Assembly: GCF_013870525.1 (NCBI RefSeq)
Contig: NZ_JACBXD010000006.1
Span: 92,516-156,515, forward strand
Length of the DNA stretch: 64,000 bases
Origin: Amycolatopsis pittospori
Lineage (GTDB): Bacteria; Actinomycetota; Actinomycetes; Mycobacteriales; Pseudonocardiaceae
Direction: 5' to 3'
Positions within the stretch are counted from its first letter, which is position 1; each line of letters starts with the position of its first letter. The notes beneath the pieces are model-generated. The model ran no database searches, was not told the origin of the DNA, and saw nothing but the letters and a program-made list of their open reading frames with translations. Of this stretch, positions 39,344-48,587 are shown in pieces. The translations under genes and the position numbers were made by a program.

Positions 39344-40510
39344 CTAGGCCTCCGAGAATATGCCGCCGAACGCCAAGCGGGCGAAGCGTTCCCCGATGAG
39401 CCGGTGGGTGGCCGCGTCCGGGTGGAGTTCGTCGGGCAGCGGCAATTCGGCGTTGTCCTGCTCGCCGTAGAGATCGAGGCCGTCGAGGTAGCCCAGATTC
39501 GGGTCGCCCGCCGAGCGTTCCTTGACGATACGGGCGAGTTCGCCGCGGATTTTGGTCAGCGTCAGTTTGCCCGCCGCGGTTTCCGCCGGGTCACCGGTGG
39601 CCGTGAACCGCAGCTTTCCTTCTCGCAGAGCGCCGGTGTCGAAGGAGCACGGCCCCGGCGTGTGCTCGTGAATGGGGCAGTAAAGGGCGGAAACGACCAG
39701 CAGTGGCGTGGTCGGATGCCCATCCCTGACGGTGTCGAGGAAACCGTGGACGGCCGGGCCGAACGCGCGCAGCCGCATCGCGTCGGAGTTGACGAGGTTG
39801 ATGCCGATCTTGACGCTGATCAGATCCGCCGGGGTGTCCCGCATGGCGCGCGCGGTGAACGGGTCGAGCAGCGCGCTGCCGCCGAAACCCAGGTTGATCA
39901 GGTCCACGCCGCCCAGTTTCGCGGCCAGTGCGGGCCAGATCCCGGTCGGGGTGACGGCGTTGGAGCCGTGGCTGATGGAACTGCCGTGGTGCAGCCAGGT
40001 TCGCCGTCCGCTGGACCGTACACTGTGGACGGTCGCGTCGGTGCGCAGGGCGACCAGCAGGGTGGTTTCGCCGTGTGGCAGCCAGATCTCGACGTCCTTC
40101 TCGTCCTCGGGCAGGCCGGGGAACCGCAACGTCCGCACCGGACCCGGCTGGGATCGAGCGGTACCGGTGGCCATGTCGATGGTCAAGACGTCACCGTCGG
40201 GCGCGCTGGCCTGTCCGGCGAGCCGGCCGTCGACGAGGAGTTCGTACACGCCATCGGGCCGTCGTGGCAGTCCGACGTAGTCCCGTTTGGTGGCGATGAC
40301 GTCCAGTTCGACGACCGTGGCGCGGGTGCGGAAGGCCAGTCGAACGCCGGAAGGCTGCGATTCCGCCATGGCCAGCTGGCCGTCGGGGATCTGCAGGCGC
40401 GCCCGGGCGGGCAGCCGGTGGGGGAGCAGGCCGCGATCGGTCTGTTCCAGTTCCAGGGCACCGCGGACGAGGTCGGCGGTGAGGGGTGTGGTGAGCATTT
40501 CTTCGGTCAT
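39344..40510 (-). CDS. SGNH/GDSL-family hydrolase with N-terminal beta domain
   Basis: A 388-residue protein starting at the ATG that overlaps the TetR stop (ATGA). The first 180 residues are a beta-rich jelly-roll-like domain (VRLAFRTRATVVELDVIAT, YELLVDGRLAGQ). The SGNH hydrolase follows, with WLHHGSSISHGSNAV (block I, GSSI with Ser), INLGFGGSALLDPF (block II Gly), ISVKIGINLVNSD (block III Asn) and a late LPDELHPDAATHRLIGERF (block V Asp and His). This layout is known in actinomycete carbohydrate esterases and lipases. No signal peptide is seen, so it may be intracellular. The TetR partner suggests substrate-induced expression. Confidence 0.85.
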   Translation of the reverse strand: MTEEMLTTPLTADLVRGALELEQTDRGLLPHRLPARARLQIPDGQLAMAESQPSGVRLAFRTRATVVELDVIATKRDYVGLPRRPDGVYELLVDGRLAGQASAPDGDVLTIDMATGTARSQPGPVRTLRFPGLPEDEKDVEIWLPHGETTLLVALRTDATVHSVRSSGRRTWLHHGSSISHGSNAVTPTGIWPALAAKLGGVDLINLGFGGSALLDPFTARAMRDTPADLISVKIGINLVNSDAMRLRAFGPAVHGFLDTVRDGHPTTPLLVVSALYCPIHEHTPGPCSFDTGALREGKLRFTATGDPAETAAGKLTLTKIRGELARIVKERSAGDPNLGYLDGLDLYGEQDNAELPLPDELHPDAATHRLIGERFARLAFGGIFSEA

Positions 40511-41079
40511 TTCCTTCGTGGCCAAGTGCGAAGCAGGACGTCGAGCGCGTCGAGGATCTCGGTCCAGCTTTCCTGTGAATCGGGGGAGCTGTGGCTGAAG
40601 CCGCCGGCGGACTCCAGGCCGACGTAGCCGCTGAAGACGCTGCCCAGCAGCCGTACGGCGTGCGTTCGATGGGGTTCGGCCAGGTCGTAGCCGCGCAGGA
40701 TCGCCTGCATCAGCTGGGCATGCCGGACTCCGGCGCTGCCGGCCGCCGTCTCCGGAGCGAGGCGGAAGCGTGCGGCTTCGAAGCGGCCGGGATGCTCCAG
40801 GGCGTAGTCGCGGTGGACGTTCGCCAAGGCGATCAAGGCGTCCTTGCCCGCCAGGCCCGCCACCGCGGTGGCGGCCAGGTCGGCGAGTTCCGCCAGGGCC
40901 AGCAGGGCGATCTCGGTCTTCAGCTCGTGGGCGTTCTTCACGTGCGAGTAGAGGCTCGCCGTCTTGACGCCGCAGCGTTTCGCGAGCTCTGTCGGGGTGA
41001 CGTGTTCGAAGCCGAGCTCGTCGGCCATCTCCGCCCCCGCCCGGACCACGCGTTCCGTGGTCAGTCCTGCCCGTGCCAT
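40507..41079 (-). CDS. TetR-family regulator
   Basis: A 190-residue protein, ATG at 41079 after GAAGGAC. The N-terminal helix-turn-helix reads LTTERVVRAGAEMADELGFEHVT then ELAKRCGVKTASLYSHVKNAHEL. The C-terminal WHG-type ligand domain contains ALEHPGRFEAARFRLAPE and VFSGYVGLESAGGFSHSSPDSQ. It is cotranscribed with the SGNH hydrolase by ATGA overlap and is probably its autoregulated repressor. The AT-rich stretch ACCATAGTCCATTCTGTATTT just upstream (41109-41130) is the likely promoter/operator. Confidence 0.88.
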   Translation of the reverse strand: MARAGLTTERVVRAGAEMADELGFEHVTPTELAKRCGVKTASLYSHVKNAHELKTEIALLALAELADLAATAVAGLAGKDALIALANVHRDYALEHPGRFEAARFRLAPETAAGSAGVRHAQLMQAILRGYDLAEPHRTHAVRLLGSVFSGYVGLESAGGFSHSSPDSQESWTEILDALDVLLRTWPRRK

Positions 41080-41217
41080 GTCCGTCCTTCCGGTCGGCGA
41101 CGACGTTACCATAGTCCATTCTGTATTTGCCTAATGCTTTTAGGAAGTGACGTAAACCTGGGTTCGGTAGCACCGGCCGTCCTGGAAGCTGGGTGCGGTC
41201 AGAACGGAGGTGGCGCG

Positions 41218-42066
41218 GTGAACACAGTGGATCCGGCCCGGGCCCGGCACGACCGCATCGAGCGGTGGCGGGGAGACCGGCTCCTGCTCGTCGGCGCGAT
41301 CGTGGCCTCGGCCGTCACCCTGGTCTGCGGTTTCCTGACCGGGCGCGGATTCGGCGTGATCGTCGAGCAGTTCCGGACGATGGCGATCGACAGCGTCTTC
41401 GACGACCGCGGAGACGGCAGGTCGCTGATCGAGGGCGTCTGGGGAACCTTCGGCCTGCTCGGCTGCATCGCCTCCGGCAGCCTCGCCGGTGTCGCCGTGC
41501 GGCGTTATCAGGGACGGCCGGCTTTGCCGGCGTTCCCGGCGGTGCTGGCCCTCGCGGCGACCACGGTCGGCATCTGGGACTCGTCACGCGGATGGCTTCC
41601 GCCGCTCGCCGTCGGCGTCGCCGTCGACCCGGTCTTCCACAAGGACGAGAAGTGGGGGTTCTGGGGATGGCTGATGTACTACGCCGACTGGTGGGTGCCC
41701 GCGTTCCTGCTGGTCCTGACGGTGTTGGCGGTGTCGCACGCCGTCGGGGCCACCCGCCGGTCCGCCGAGATGGTCCGGACCCGGGATCGGCTCTTGCGGT
41801 CCGGATCGCGCGTGCCCGCCGAGATCGTCGATGTGAAACTGCGCCTGGGAGGGGACGAATCGGGAACCCGTGTCGTCGGCGCGACCGTCACCGTGTCGTT
41901 CGTCGACTCCTCGGGCGTCCGGCACTGGACGACCCGTCGCACCAAGGACACCACGATCGCGACCGCCGAAGTGCTGTTCGACCCGGCGTCGCCCGCCGAC
42001 GACAAGAAGATCTTCGTGGCGCTCCGGCGCCTGCCCGCCCTCAGTGACTGGCTGCCCGCCGACTGA
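41218..42066 (+). CDS. DUF3592-like membrane protein
   Basis: A 282-residue protein from GTG at 41218, 6 bases after ACGGAGG. Four hydrophobic spans lie in the first 190 residues (LLLVGAIVASAVTLVCGFL, FGLLGCIASGSLAGVAV, PAFPAVLALAATTVGIW, WWVPAFLLVLTVLAVSHAV). The C-terminal cytoplasmic part (RVPAEIVDVKLRLGGDESGTRVVGATVTVSF and ATAEVLFDPASPADDKKIF) has the DUF3592 pattern. The function of DUF3592 is unknown. It is followed 29 bases later by a second membrane protein, so they probably form an operon. Confidence 0.7.
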   Translation: MNTVDPARARHDRIERWRGDRLLLVGAIVASAVTLVCGFLTGRGFGVIVEQFRTMAIDSVFDDRGDGRSLIEGVWGTFGLLGCIASGSLAGVAVRRYQGRPALPAFPAVLALAATTVGIWDSSRGWLPPLAVGVAVDPVFHKDEKWGFWGWLMYYADWWVPAFLLVLTVLAVSHAVGATRRSAEMVRTRDRLLRSGSRVPAEIVDVKLRLGGDESGTRVVGATVTVSFVDSSGVRHWTTRRTKDTTIATAEVLFDPASPADDKKIFVALRRLPALSDWLPAD

Positions 42067-42095
42067 AACCGCCCCGAGAGACTGGAGTCACCGCC

Positions 42096-43112
42096 ATGAC
42101 GGCCGCTCGTTACGGACCCGTCGCCCTCTTCCGCGGCTTTCTCGCCGGAGCCGTGATCGGGACGACGCTGTGCGCCTTCATCGTCTCGATCATCATCGAG
42201 ACCGTCCCGCTTTTGCTTGCCAGTCTGAGCCTTCCGGTCGTCTACGGCGTCTTTTTCTTCCTCGCCGGAATGCCGCGACGCGCTCGCGAAGCGGCGATCG
42301 TCCCGCTGGTCGCGCTCGCGAAGATCGAGAGCGTTCGAGCCGGCGGCACCGAAACCGGCGACGTCCCGGTCGACCTCGACCTCACCGTCGCCCCCGACGG
42401 CGCGGCGACCTTCCGCACGAAGATCACCCACAGCGTCAACCTGGTCGACCTCTCGGAGTACCGGACGGGTCGCGTCCTGGTCATCGAGTACCCGCCGGAC
42501 CGCCCGTGGAAGGCGAAGGTCGTGCAGCGCCCGTCGCCGGATTGGGAACGCCGGGTGGCCGACGCCATCATCGAATCCGCTCCCGAGTCCAGCCCGGCGC
42601 AAGAGCCGTCTGAAGGCTGCGCGTACGGCGCCCTCACGCTTCTCGGGCTACTGCTCGGCGCGGCCGCCGTCCTGCTGGCGTTCCGGGTGGAACTGTTCGG
42701 GACGGAAGTCCGCGTCGGCTCCGAGGAGCCTTCGACGTCCAGCACGACCACGTCCTCGTCGGGCTCCGCGACGGTCACCGTCGACCGGTCGTTGCTGGAC
42801 GAGGGGGAGTTGCGCCGGGCCATCGACGCCCTGGCGGGGGCCGCGGACGTTTCGCAGGTGATCACCGTGGTCGTCGAGGAGCGGAAGTTGACCGTGGTCT
42901 TCGCGCCGAGTGAGGCCCAGGTACCGCGGTTCGACCTTCGCGCCATGGCCGTCGACCGCGTCCCGGCTCTCGTGCGGAGGGCTACGAGCACTCTTCGCGT
43001 CGGGGTGCCGCAAACCTGGCAGGTGACCGGGGTTCCTTTCGGGACCGATGTTTCCCTGCGGGTGGTCGTGAGTGGACCGGAGGGAAGCGGGGCGGTGGTG
43101 GACGGCCAGTGA
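42096..43112 (+). CDS. Hypothetical membrane protein
   Basis: A 338-residue protein. Two N-terminal spans (FLAGAVIGTTLCAFIVSIII and LLLASLSLPVVYGVFFFLAG) are followed by a soluble beta-rich part of about 110 residues (VPVDLDLTVAPDGAATFRTKITHSVNLV). A third span (ALTLLGLLLGAAAVLLAF) then leads to a Ser/Thr-rich linker (STSSTTTSSSGS) and an external-looking alpha/beta domain (DEGELRRAIDALAGAADVSQV, TVVFAPSEAQVPRFDLRAMA). No known domain is recognised. It lies downstream of the DUF3592 protein and is probably coexpressed with it. Confidence 0.65.
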   Translation: MTAARYGPVALFRGFLAGAVIGTTLCAFIVSIIIETVPLLLASLSLPVVYGVFFFLAGMPRRAREAAIVPLVALAKIESVRAGGTETGDVPVDLDLTVAPDGAATFRTKITHSVNLVDLSEYRTGRVLVIEYPPDRPWKAKVVQRPSPDWERRVADAIIESAPESSPAQEPSEGCAYGALTLLGLLLGAAAVLLAFRVELFGTEVRVGSEEPSTSSTTTSSSGSATVTVDRSLLDEGELRRAIDALAGAADVSQVITVVVEERKLTVVFAPSEAQVPRFDLRAMAVDRVPALVRRATSTLRVGVPQTWQVTGVPFGTDVSLRVVVSGPEGSGAVVDGQ

Positions 43113-43138
43113 CGCGTGTGGTCGTGCCGGGACGGCAG

Positions 43139-43193
43139 GTCCGTGAAGGCCTCCTTGAGGGACCCAGAGTCCCTCAAGGAGGCCTTCACGGAC
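43139..43193. repeat. Dispersed palindrome, family B, perfect copy
   Basis: Perfect 25-base arms around CCAGA, 26 bases after the membrane-protein stop. See also the one-mismatch copy at 27879-27933 and the half copy at 8366-8384. Confidence 0.92.
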
Positions 43194-43305
43194 TTCGGAC
43201 CGACGAAGATGTCCAGCGCGCTTAAGTGTCCGTCCCCTTGCCCTGCGCTGAACACTCACCACGGCCGCTGGACTTCCCCTCCCGTCACCGGTAAACCAGA
43301 AACCC

Positions 43306-44166
43306 GTGACTTCCGTGAAACGCCGCCTCGCCGGTGTCCTCGCCGTCCTGCTGCTCACGATGGCGGGGGTCGCCGCGCCGGCGGCGGCCGCCACGAACCT
43401 CAGCGTGCTCAGCTTCAACATCTGGATGCGCGGCTCGCACGGCGGGATCGGCGCGGTGGTGGACCAGATCCGCGCTTCGGGCGCGAACGTGGTCGCGTTG
43501 TCGGAGACCGGCGGCGGCGCCACCGAGGCGATCGCCGACGCGCTGGGCTGGCAGCACACCGAACCCGGCTGGGACATCGACGTGATCAGCGCGCTGCCGA
43601 TCCAGCAGACCGACTGGAAGTCGTGGAACGACACGGGCGCGAAGGCCATCACGGCGAAGATCGCCGGTGTCTGGGTCTACGCGATCCATCTCGACTACAC
43701 GAAGTACGGCCCGTACAACGCCTGCTTCGACAAGGACAGCGTGAGCACGATCCTCGCCGACGAGACGAACCGCCGTCGTCAGGCCGAGCAGATCGCGGAG
43801 TGGACGGGCAGCAGCCCCGGTATCGTCGCCGGTGACTTGAACAGCCCGTCCCACCAGGACTGGACCGCGGCCGCCAAGGCGAAGCACTGCGGCTACGAAG
43901 TGGCCTGGCCGACGACCAAGGCGTTCACCGCGCGCGGTTTCACCGACTCGTACCGCAAGGCGCGGCCCGACCCCGTCGCCGACCCGGGCAACACCTGGTC
44001 CCCGGTGGAGAAGGACAACCAGGGCAGGCCGGAGCCCCAGGACCGGATCGACTTCGTCTTCTACCGCGGCGGCTCGATCACGCCGACCGGCAGCCGCACC
44101 TTCGGCGGCGGGACCGGCTGGCCGTCGGACCACCTGGCCGTGCTCAGCTCCTTCACGGTTTCCTGA
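43306..44166 (+). CDS. Secreted endonuclease/exonuclease/phosphatase-fold protein
   Basis: A 286-residue protein from GTG at 43306; a GTG three codons later is also possible and neither has a clear ribosome-binding site. Signal peptide about residues 1-28 (RRLAGVLAVLLLTMAGVAAP). The EEP fold shows LSVLSFNIWMRG, VVALSETGGG (Glu for metal), WVYAIHLDY, GIVAGDLNSPSHQDW and a late GWPSDHLAVLSSF carrying the catalytic Asp-His pair. QDRIDFVFYR is the Asp segment before it. The metal-binding set is complete. It may be a secreted nuclease, sphingomyelinase-like or phosphodiesterase enzyme; the substrate cannot be told. Confidence 0.87.
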   Translation: MTSVKRRLAGVLAVLLLTMAGVAAPAAAATNLSVLSFNIWMRGSHGGIGAVVDQIRASGANVVALSETGGGATEAIADALGWQHTEPGWDIDVISALPIQQTDWKSWNDTGAKAITAKIAGVWVYAIHLDYTKYGPYNACFDKDSVSTILADETNRRRQAEQIAEWTGSSPGIVAGDLNSPSHQDWTAAAKAKHCGYEVAWPTTKAFTARGFTDSYRKARPDPVADPGNTWSPVEKDNQGRPEPQDRIDFVFYRGGSITPTGSRTFGGGTGWPSDHLAVLSSFTVS

Positions 44167-44230
44167 CCAGGGGCGGGATCTCGCGTCCTCCCTCAGGTCT
44201 CGACGAGTTCGGCGAAGTCATCGGGCACGG

Positions 44231-44647
44231 TCAGGCACCGTGCTTTCCGGGCGCGGCGCTGCCGGAGTACTCACCGAGATCGGACACCAGTTTGGTCAGC
44301 TCGGCGTCGTTGTCGTAGCGGCGCTGGTGCAGTTCGGCGATCTTCGCGGCCATCTCCGGGTCCGGGTCGTCGGTGATGTCGAAGGACGCGAACTTGTCGA
44401 CCAACGGCAGTCCGACGCGGTCGGTGTTCCGGTGCGCGGGGTGGATGAGGTATTCCCAGTAGCCGTCGAGATCCTCGATCATGAAGACGGCGCCCCATTC
44501 GTACTCGCCGCCGAAGTCGCGGCCGACGACGAAGGATTTCACCGAGGGGATGACGCGGCCCTGATTGCGGAGGCTTTCCAGGGCCTCCGCGATCTGCTCG
44601 GGCGAGGCGTCGGCCCGGAGGGTGAATCGGTTGCCGTGGTAGATCAT
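44231..44647 (-). CDS. Dabb (stress-responsive A/B barrel) domain protein
   Basis: A 138-residue protein starting by ATGA overlap with the exporter. The ferredoxin-like Dabb barrel covers about residues 1-100: MIYHGNRFTLRADASPEQI, IPSVKSFVVGRDFGGEYEWGAVFMIED, LDGYWEYLIHPAHRN. The C-terminal 40 residues are helical (AAKIAELHQRRYDNDAELTKL). Dabb proteins are dimeric and act either in polyketide/aromatic metabolism or in stress response. Here the gene is cotranscribed with an MFS exporter. Confidence 0.8.
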   Translation of the reverse strand: MIYHGNRFTLRADASPEQIAEALESLRNQGRVIPSVKSFVVGRDFGGEYEWGAVFMIEDLDGYWEYLIHPAHRNTDRVGLPLVDKFASFDITDDPDPEMAAKIAELHQRRYDNDAELTKLVSDLGEYSGSAAPGKHGA

Positions 44648-45825
44648 CGTGCTTCCTTTCGGTTGTTTCGGGAGAGAAGTGCGGCGAGCGCCGCCCCCGC
44701 TCCCATGGCGATGCCGGTCCAGGTGAAGGTGCCGGCGATACCGATGGTCTGGACGAGTGGCTGGACGACGAGCGGCGAGAGGAACTGGCCGAGGAAGATC
44801 CCGGTGACCAGGCCGCTGAGCACCCGGCCCCGACGCGCGGGGTCGGCGGACTCGGCCAGCCGCAGGTTCAGGTTGGGGACGACGAAGCCGACACCGAAGC
44901 CGCCGACGAGCAGTCCGGCCACGACCTGGGCGACCGTTTCCGCCGTGCCGACCAGCAGCCAGCCCACGCCGAGGAGCGCGACGCTGAGGGTGGTGATCGA
45001 GGTGGGGCTCAGACGTGCGCGCAGCCGGGGGAAGGCGAGCGCGCCGGCGACGCTGGTCAGCGTGCTTCCGGCGACCACCGCGCCGATGACGGCGGGCCCG
45101 CTTCCGAAGCCCTCCAACAAGAACGGCAACTGGGTCGGCGCCATGTAGAACACCAGTGTCGCCAGGAGCGCCAGGACGTAGATGACGATGACGCGTCCGG
45201 AAAGGTGGGTCCGCCGGTCGTCGCGCACCATGGCCGGGCTGCTCCGGCGCGGTTCTTTCACCGAGGCGAACGCGAAGACGGCCACGATCGCCGACGCCGA
45301 GTAGATCCAGAACGGCGCCTGCCAGTTCATCGCGGCCAGCAGACCGGCCAGCGGCAGGAAGACGACGCCGCCCAGACTCGCCGACGCCTGCTGCAGCCCG
45401 AGGAACGAAGCGCGTTCGGGTCCGTCGAACCAGTCGGTGATCAGCGTGCTGACCGCCGTCATGATCGCGCCGACGGCGAGCCCGAGTCCGGCGCGGGTGG
45501 CGAGCAGCAGGTAGAGGTCGTCGACGAAGAAGCCCGCGGTGCCGGCGACGGCGTAGAGCACGAGGCCGGTCAGCAGCAGGGGACGGCGTCCGACGCGATC
45601 GGCGACGATCCCGGACAGCGGCGCGCTGATCGCGATCGCGAGCGAGGTCACGGTCAGCGCCAGCCGCACGAGGAGCCCGGAGCCGGACGTACCGGCGAAG
45701 ACCTCGCGCATCGCGGGCAGGCTGGGTGCGATGATCGCCGCGGCCATGATGGTCAACGTCGCGGCGCCCAGCACGGTGCCGCGGGCCGGGCGCGTCGGCG
45801 TCAGGGCGTCTGCTCGGTTCGTCAC
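44644..45825 (-). CDS. MFS exporter, 12 TM, sugar-efflux/multidrug type
   Basis: A 393-residue protein from GTG at 45825. Twelve hydrophobic segments are visible, with MFS motif A between spans 2 and 3 (SGIVADRVGRRPLLLTG) and a weaker repeat in the second half (LRLAESADPARRGRVLSGL). The first half also shows APSLPAMREVF and ATRAGLGLAVGAIMTAVSTLITDWF, typical of DHA1 drug:proton antiporters. It is divergent from the LAL regulator gene with only 62 bases between them, so that regulator may control it. Downstream it is coupled to the Dabb protein. Confidence 0.88.
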   Translation of the reverse strand: MTNRADALTPTRPARGTVLGAATLTIMAAAIIAPSLPAMREVFAGTSGSGLLVRLALTVTSLAIAISAPLSGIVADRVGRRPLLLTGLVLYAVAGTAGFFVDDLYLLLATRAGLGLAVGAIMTAVSTLITDWFDGPERASFLGLQQASASLGGVVFLPLAGLLAAMNWQAPFWIYSASAIVAVFAFASVKEPRRSSPAMVRDDRRTHLSGRVIVIYVLALLATLVFYMAPTQLPFLLEGFGSGPAVIGAVVAGSTLTSVAGALAFPRLRARLSPTSITTLSVALLGVGWLLVGTAETVAQVVAGLLVGGFGVGFVVPNLNLRLAESADPARRGRVLSGLVTGIFLGQFLSPLVVQPLVQTIGIAGTFTWTGIAMGAGAALAALLSRNNRKEAR

Positions 45826-45887
45826 GCCACCAACCTCGCAGCGGCACCCCCTGCTTCGCGTCGGTGAAAATCGCCTATGTTCGCGGT

Positions 45888-48578
45888 ATGCCGACGCCGC
45901 TGGTGGGCCGGGCCACCGAGGTCAGCGCCCTTGACGAGGTGCTCGCCGCCGCCAGGAAGGGCGACGGCGGCGCGCTGGTGCTCCACGGCGAGCCGGGCAT
46001 CGGCAAAAGCAGCCTGCTGGACCACGCGCGCCGCAACGCCGACGACTTCTGGGTGATGGAGGCGTCCGGTTCGGAGTTCGAGACCGAACTCCCGTTCGCC
46101 GCTCTGCACCAGCTGTGCGTGCCGGTGCTCGGGCACCTCGGCGAGCTGTCCACGGCGCACAGGGAGGCCCTGGAGATCGCGTTCGGGCTGGCGACCGGGA
46201 CACCGGATCTCTTCCGGATCGGCCTCGCGACCCTGGACCTGCTGTCGTGCGCGACCAGGAGAAGCCCGCTGTTGTGCGTGATCGACGACGCCCACTGGCT
46301 GGACGACGCGTCGTCGAAGGCGCTGACCTTCCTCGCCCGCCGGATCGGGTCCGAGCCGGTCGCGATGGTGTTCGCGGCGCGTACCGGTGGGGGACTCGAC
46401 GAGTTGCCGGGTCTGGTGGTCGAAGGGCTGCGAGACGTCGACGCGCGCGCATTGCTGGCGGACGGCGTTTCCCTGATCGACCCGCGTGTGCGGGACCGTG
46501 TGCTCGCCGAGGCACGCGGGAATCCGCTGGCCTTGCTCGAACTCCCCAAGTCCGGCGGGTTCGCCCTGCCCGACACGTCGTCGGTTCCGAGCCGGATCGA
46601 GCGCAGCTTCCAGGAACGGTCGGCGGGACTGCCCGCCGGCGCGCGGCTGCTGCTCACCGTCGCGAGTGCCGAGCCGACCGGCGATCCCGGCTTGCTGTGG
46701 TCCGCCGCGCGGAACCTGGGCGACGATGTGGTGGCGAGCGCGGAAGCCGCGGAGGCGTCCGGCCTGATCGACTTCTCGACCCGGGTGCGCTTCTGCCACC
46801 CGCTCGCGCGTTCGGCCGTCTACCGGGCCGCGCCCGACGGCGAACGCCGCCGAGCCCATCGCGCGCTGGCGGCCGTGACCGATCCCGGCGTCGATCCGGA
46901 CCGGCGCGTCTGGCATCTCGCGCAGGCGGGTACCGGACCGGACGACGAGCTCGCCGCCGAGCTGGCCCGGTCGGCGTCCCGTGCCCAGGCGCGTGGTGGC
47001 GTCGCGGCGGCAGCGGCGTTCCTGGAGCGGGCGGCGGCGCTGTCGCTGGATTCCGGCCCGCGGACGGAACACGCTCTCGCGGCGGCGCGCGCGAAACTCG
47101 ACGCGGGCGCCACGGACGCCGCGGCCGATCTGCTCACCAGTGTGGAGACCGGTTCCCAGGACGACCTCACGCTGGCGAAGATCGACCTGCTGCGCGGGCG
47201 GATCGCCTTCGCGCGGCACACCGACGACAACGGCGCTGTCTTCATGCTCCGTGCGGCGCACCGACTCGCCGAGCTGGATCCGGAGTGGTCCAGGGAATGC
47301 TTTCTCGACGCACTGGAGGCGAGCCTTCTCGTCGGACGGGCGAGCGGGGTGATGGACATGGTGGTGGACCAGGCGAGTTCGGCCCCACCCGCGCCGCGTC
47401 CGCCGGACATGCTCGACGCGCTGATCCGGCTGACCGCCGAGGGCCACCGGACGGCGGCTCCTTTGCTGCGACGAATTCTGGCGGACCGTCCGATGTGGAC
47501 TCGGCGGCCCGCGCTGGCCACCATGCTCACGGCCGAGCTCTGGGATGTGGAGGCCCACGCGGGAATCGTCGAGTGGCTGATGGAGACCGGACGGGAAACC
47601 GGTTCGCCGCACACACTCCGGCTCGGGCTCGCCCAGGTGGCCACCGCCGCCGTGCTCACCGGCGACCTCGGGAAGGCGATGTCCGCCATCGCCGAAGAAG
47701 AGGCGATCTCGGACGCGCTCGGCGTCCCGACGCTGCGCTATCCCCGGCTGCACCTGACCGCGATGCGGGGTCGCCGGAAGGAAGGCCTCGAAGTACTCGA
47801 GTCGGCGTCGGCACTCGCGACCGCCCGGGGAATCGGCCAGCTGATCGCCAACGTCCATTGGGCGGCGGCCGTGCTGCACAACGGACTGGCCGACTATCCG
47901 CCCGCGCTGGCCGCGGCGCGGCAGGCGACCGGACCGGGCGACCTGTTCCTCGCCGGGGTCGCGCTACCCGAACTGGTCGAAGCCGCGATCCGGTGCGATG
48001 AGCGGGATTCCGCCGTCTCGGCGTTGGAAGCCTTGACCGAGCGCACGGCTTCCAGCGGTACGGCGTGGGGTCTCGGTGTCACCGCATACGCGCGAGCGCT
48101 GGTCACTGGCGCCGAGGCCGACTACCGGGAGGCCATCGAGCGGCTCGCCGAGAGTCCGGTGATCCCGTATCGCGCCAGGGCTCATCTGCTCTACGGGGAG
48201 TGGCTGCGCCGCGAAGGCCGGCGTCGCGACGCCCGCGAGCATCTGCGCGCGGCCCACGAACTGCTGTCCGGAGCGGGAATGGAGGCCTTCGCCCGGCGCG
48301 CGGCGGACGAACTGCGCGCCACCGGCGAGGTCGCCCGCGGCCGTACCGCGCCCGGCCACGACGAGCTCACGATGCAGGAGGTGCACATCGCGCGGCTCGT
48401 CGCCACCGGCGCGACGTCGAAGGAGGTCGCCGCGCGGCTTTTCCTCAGTCCGCGCACGGTGGACGCCCACCTGCGCAACATCTTCCGCAAACTCGGCATC
48501 ACCTCGCGCAGGCAGCTGAGGGACCTGCCGGATCCGGAGATCATCGGTGCCGGCGGGGTTCGGCGGCCGCACTGGTAG
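45888..48578 (+). CDS. LAL-type LuxR regulator with AAA ATPase domain
   Basis: An 896-residue protein. The ATG at 45888 is preferred: a TATGTT -10-like element ends 6 bases before it, which suggests a leaderless transcript. The N-terminal AAA domain has Walker A GEPGIGKSSLL (about residue 34) and Walker B SPLLCVIDDAHWLDDAS. The middle is helical and TPR-like. The C-terminal LuxR helix-turn-helix reads LTMQEVHIARLVATGATSKEV then AARLFLSPRTVDAHLRNIFRK. These large ATP-dependent regulators control carbon-source or secondary-metabolite genes; the divergent exporter is the nearest candidate target. Confidence 0.92.
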   Translation: MPTPLVGRATEVSALDEVLAAARKGDGGALVLHGEPGIGKSSLLDHARRNADDFWVMEASGSEFETELPFAALHQLCVPVLGHLGELSTAHREALEIAFGLATGTPDLFRIGLATLDLLSCATRRSPLLCVIDDAHWLDDASSKALTFLARRIGSEPVAMVFAARTGGGLDELPGLVVEGLRDVDARALLADGVSLIDPRVRDRVLAEARGNPLALLELPKSGGFALPDTSSVPSRIERSFQERSAGLPAGARLLLTVASAEPTGDPGLLWSAARNLGDDVVASAEAAEASGLIDFSTRVRFCHPLARSAVYRAAPDGERRRAHRALAAVTDPGVDPDRRVWHLAQAGTGPDDELAAELARSASRAQARGGVAAAAAFLERAAALSLDSGPRTEHALAAARAKLDAGATDAAADLLTSVETGSQDDLTLAKIDLLRGRIAFARHTDDNGAVFMLRAAHRLAELDPEWSRECFLDALEASLLVGRASGVMDMVVDQASSAPPAPRPPDMLDALIRLTAEGHRTAAPLLRRILADRPMWTRRPALATMLTAELWDVEAHAGIVEWLMETGRETGSPHTLRLGLAQVATAAVLTGDLGKAMSAIAEEEAISDALGVPTLRYPRLHLTAMRGRRKEGLEVLESASALATARGIGQLIANVHWAAAVLHNGLADYPPALAAARQATGPGDLFLAGVALPELVEAAIRCDERDSAVSALEALTERTASSGTAWGLGVTAYARALVTGAEADYREAIERLAESPVIPYRARAHLLYGEWLRREGRRRDAREHLRAAHELLSGAGMEAFARRAADELRATGEVARGRTAPGHDELTMQEVHIARLVATGATSKEVAARLFLSPRTVDAHLRNIFRKLGITSRRQLRDLPDPEIIGAGGVRRPHW

Positions 48579-48587
48579 AAATGTCCG

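Noticed and set aside
39344..41173. One continuous minus-strand frame of about 609 codons covering the SGNH gene and the TetR region
   Set aside because: The first 220 codons are Arg/Gly-rich and lie out of frame over the TetR gene. The SGNH protein starts at 40510 by ATGA overlap with TetR.
44231..45847. A 538-codon frame covering the Dabb protein and the MFS region
   Set aside because: Only its last 138 codons (Dabb) look like protein; the rest is the wrong frame of the MFS gene.
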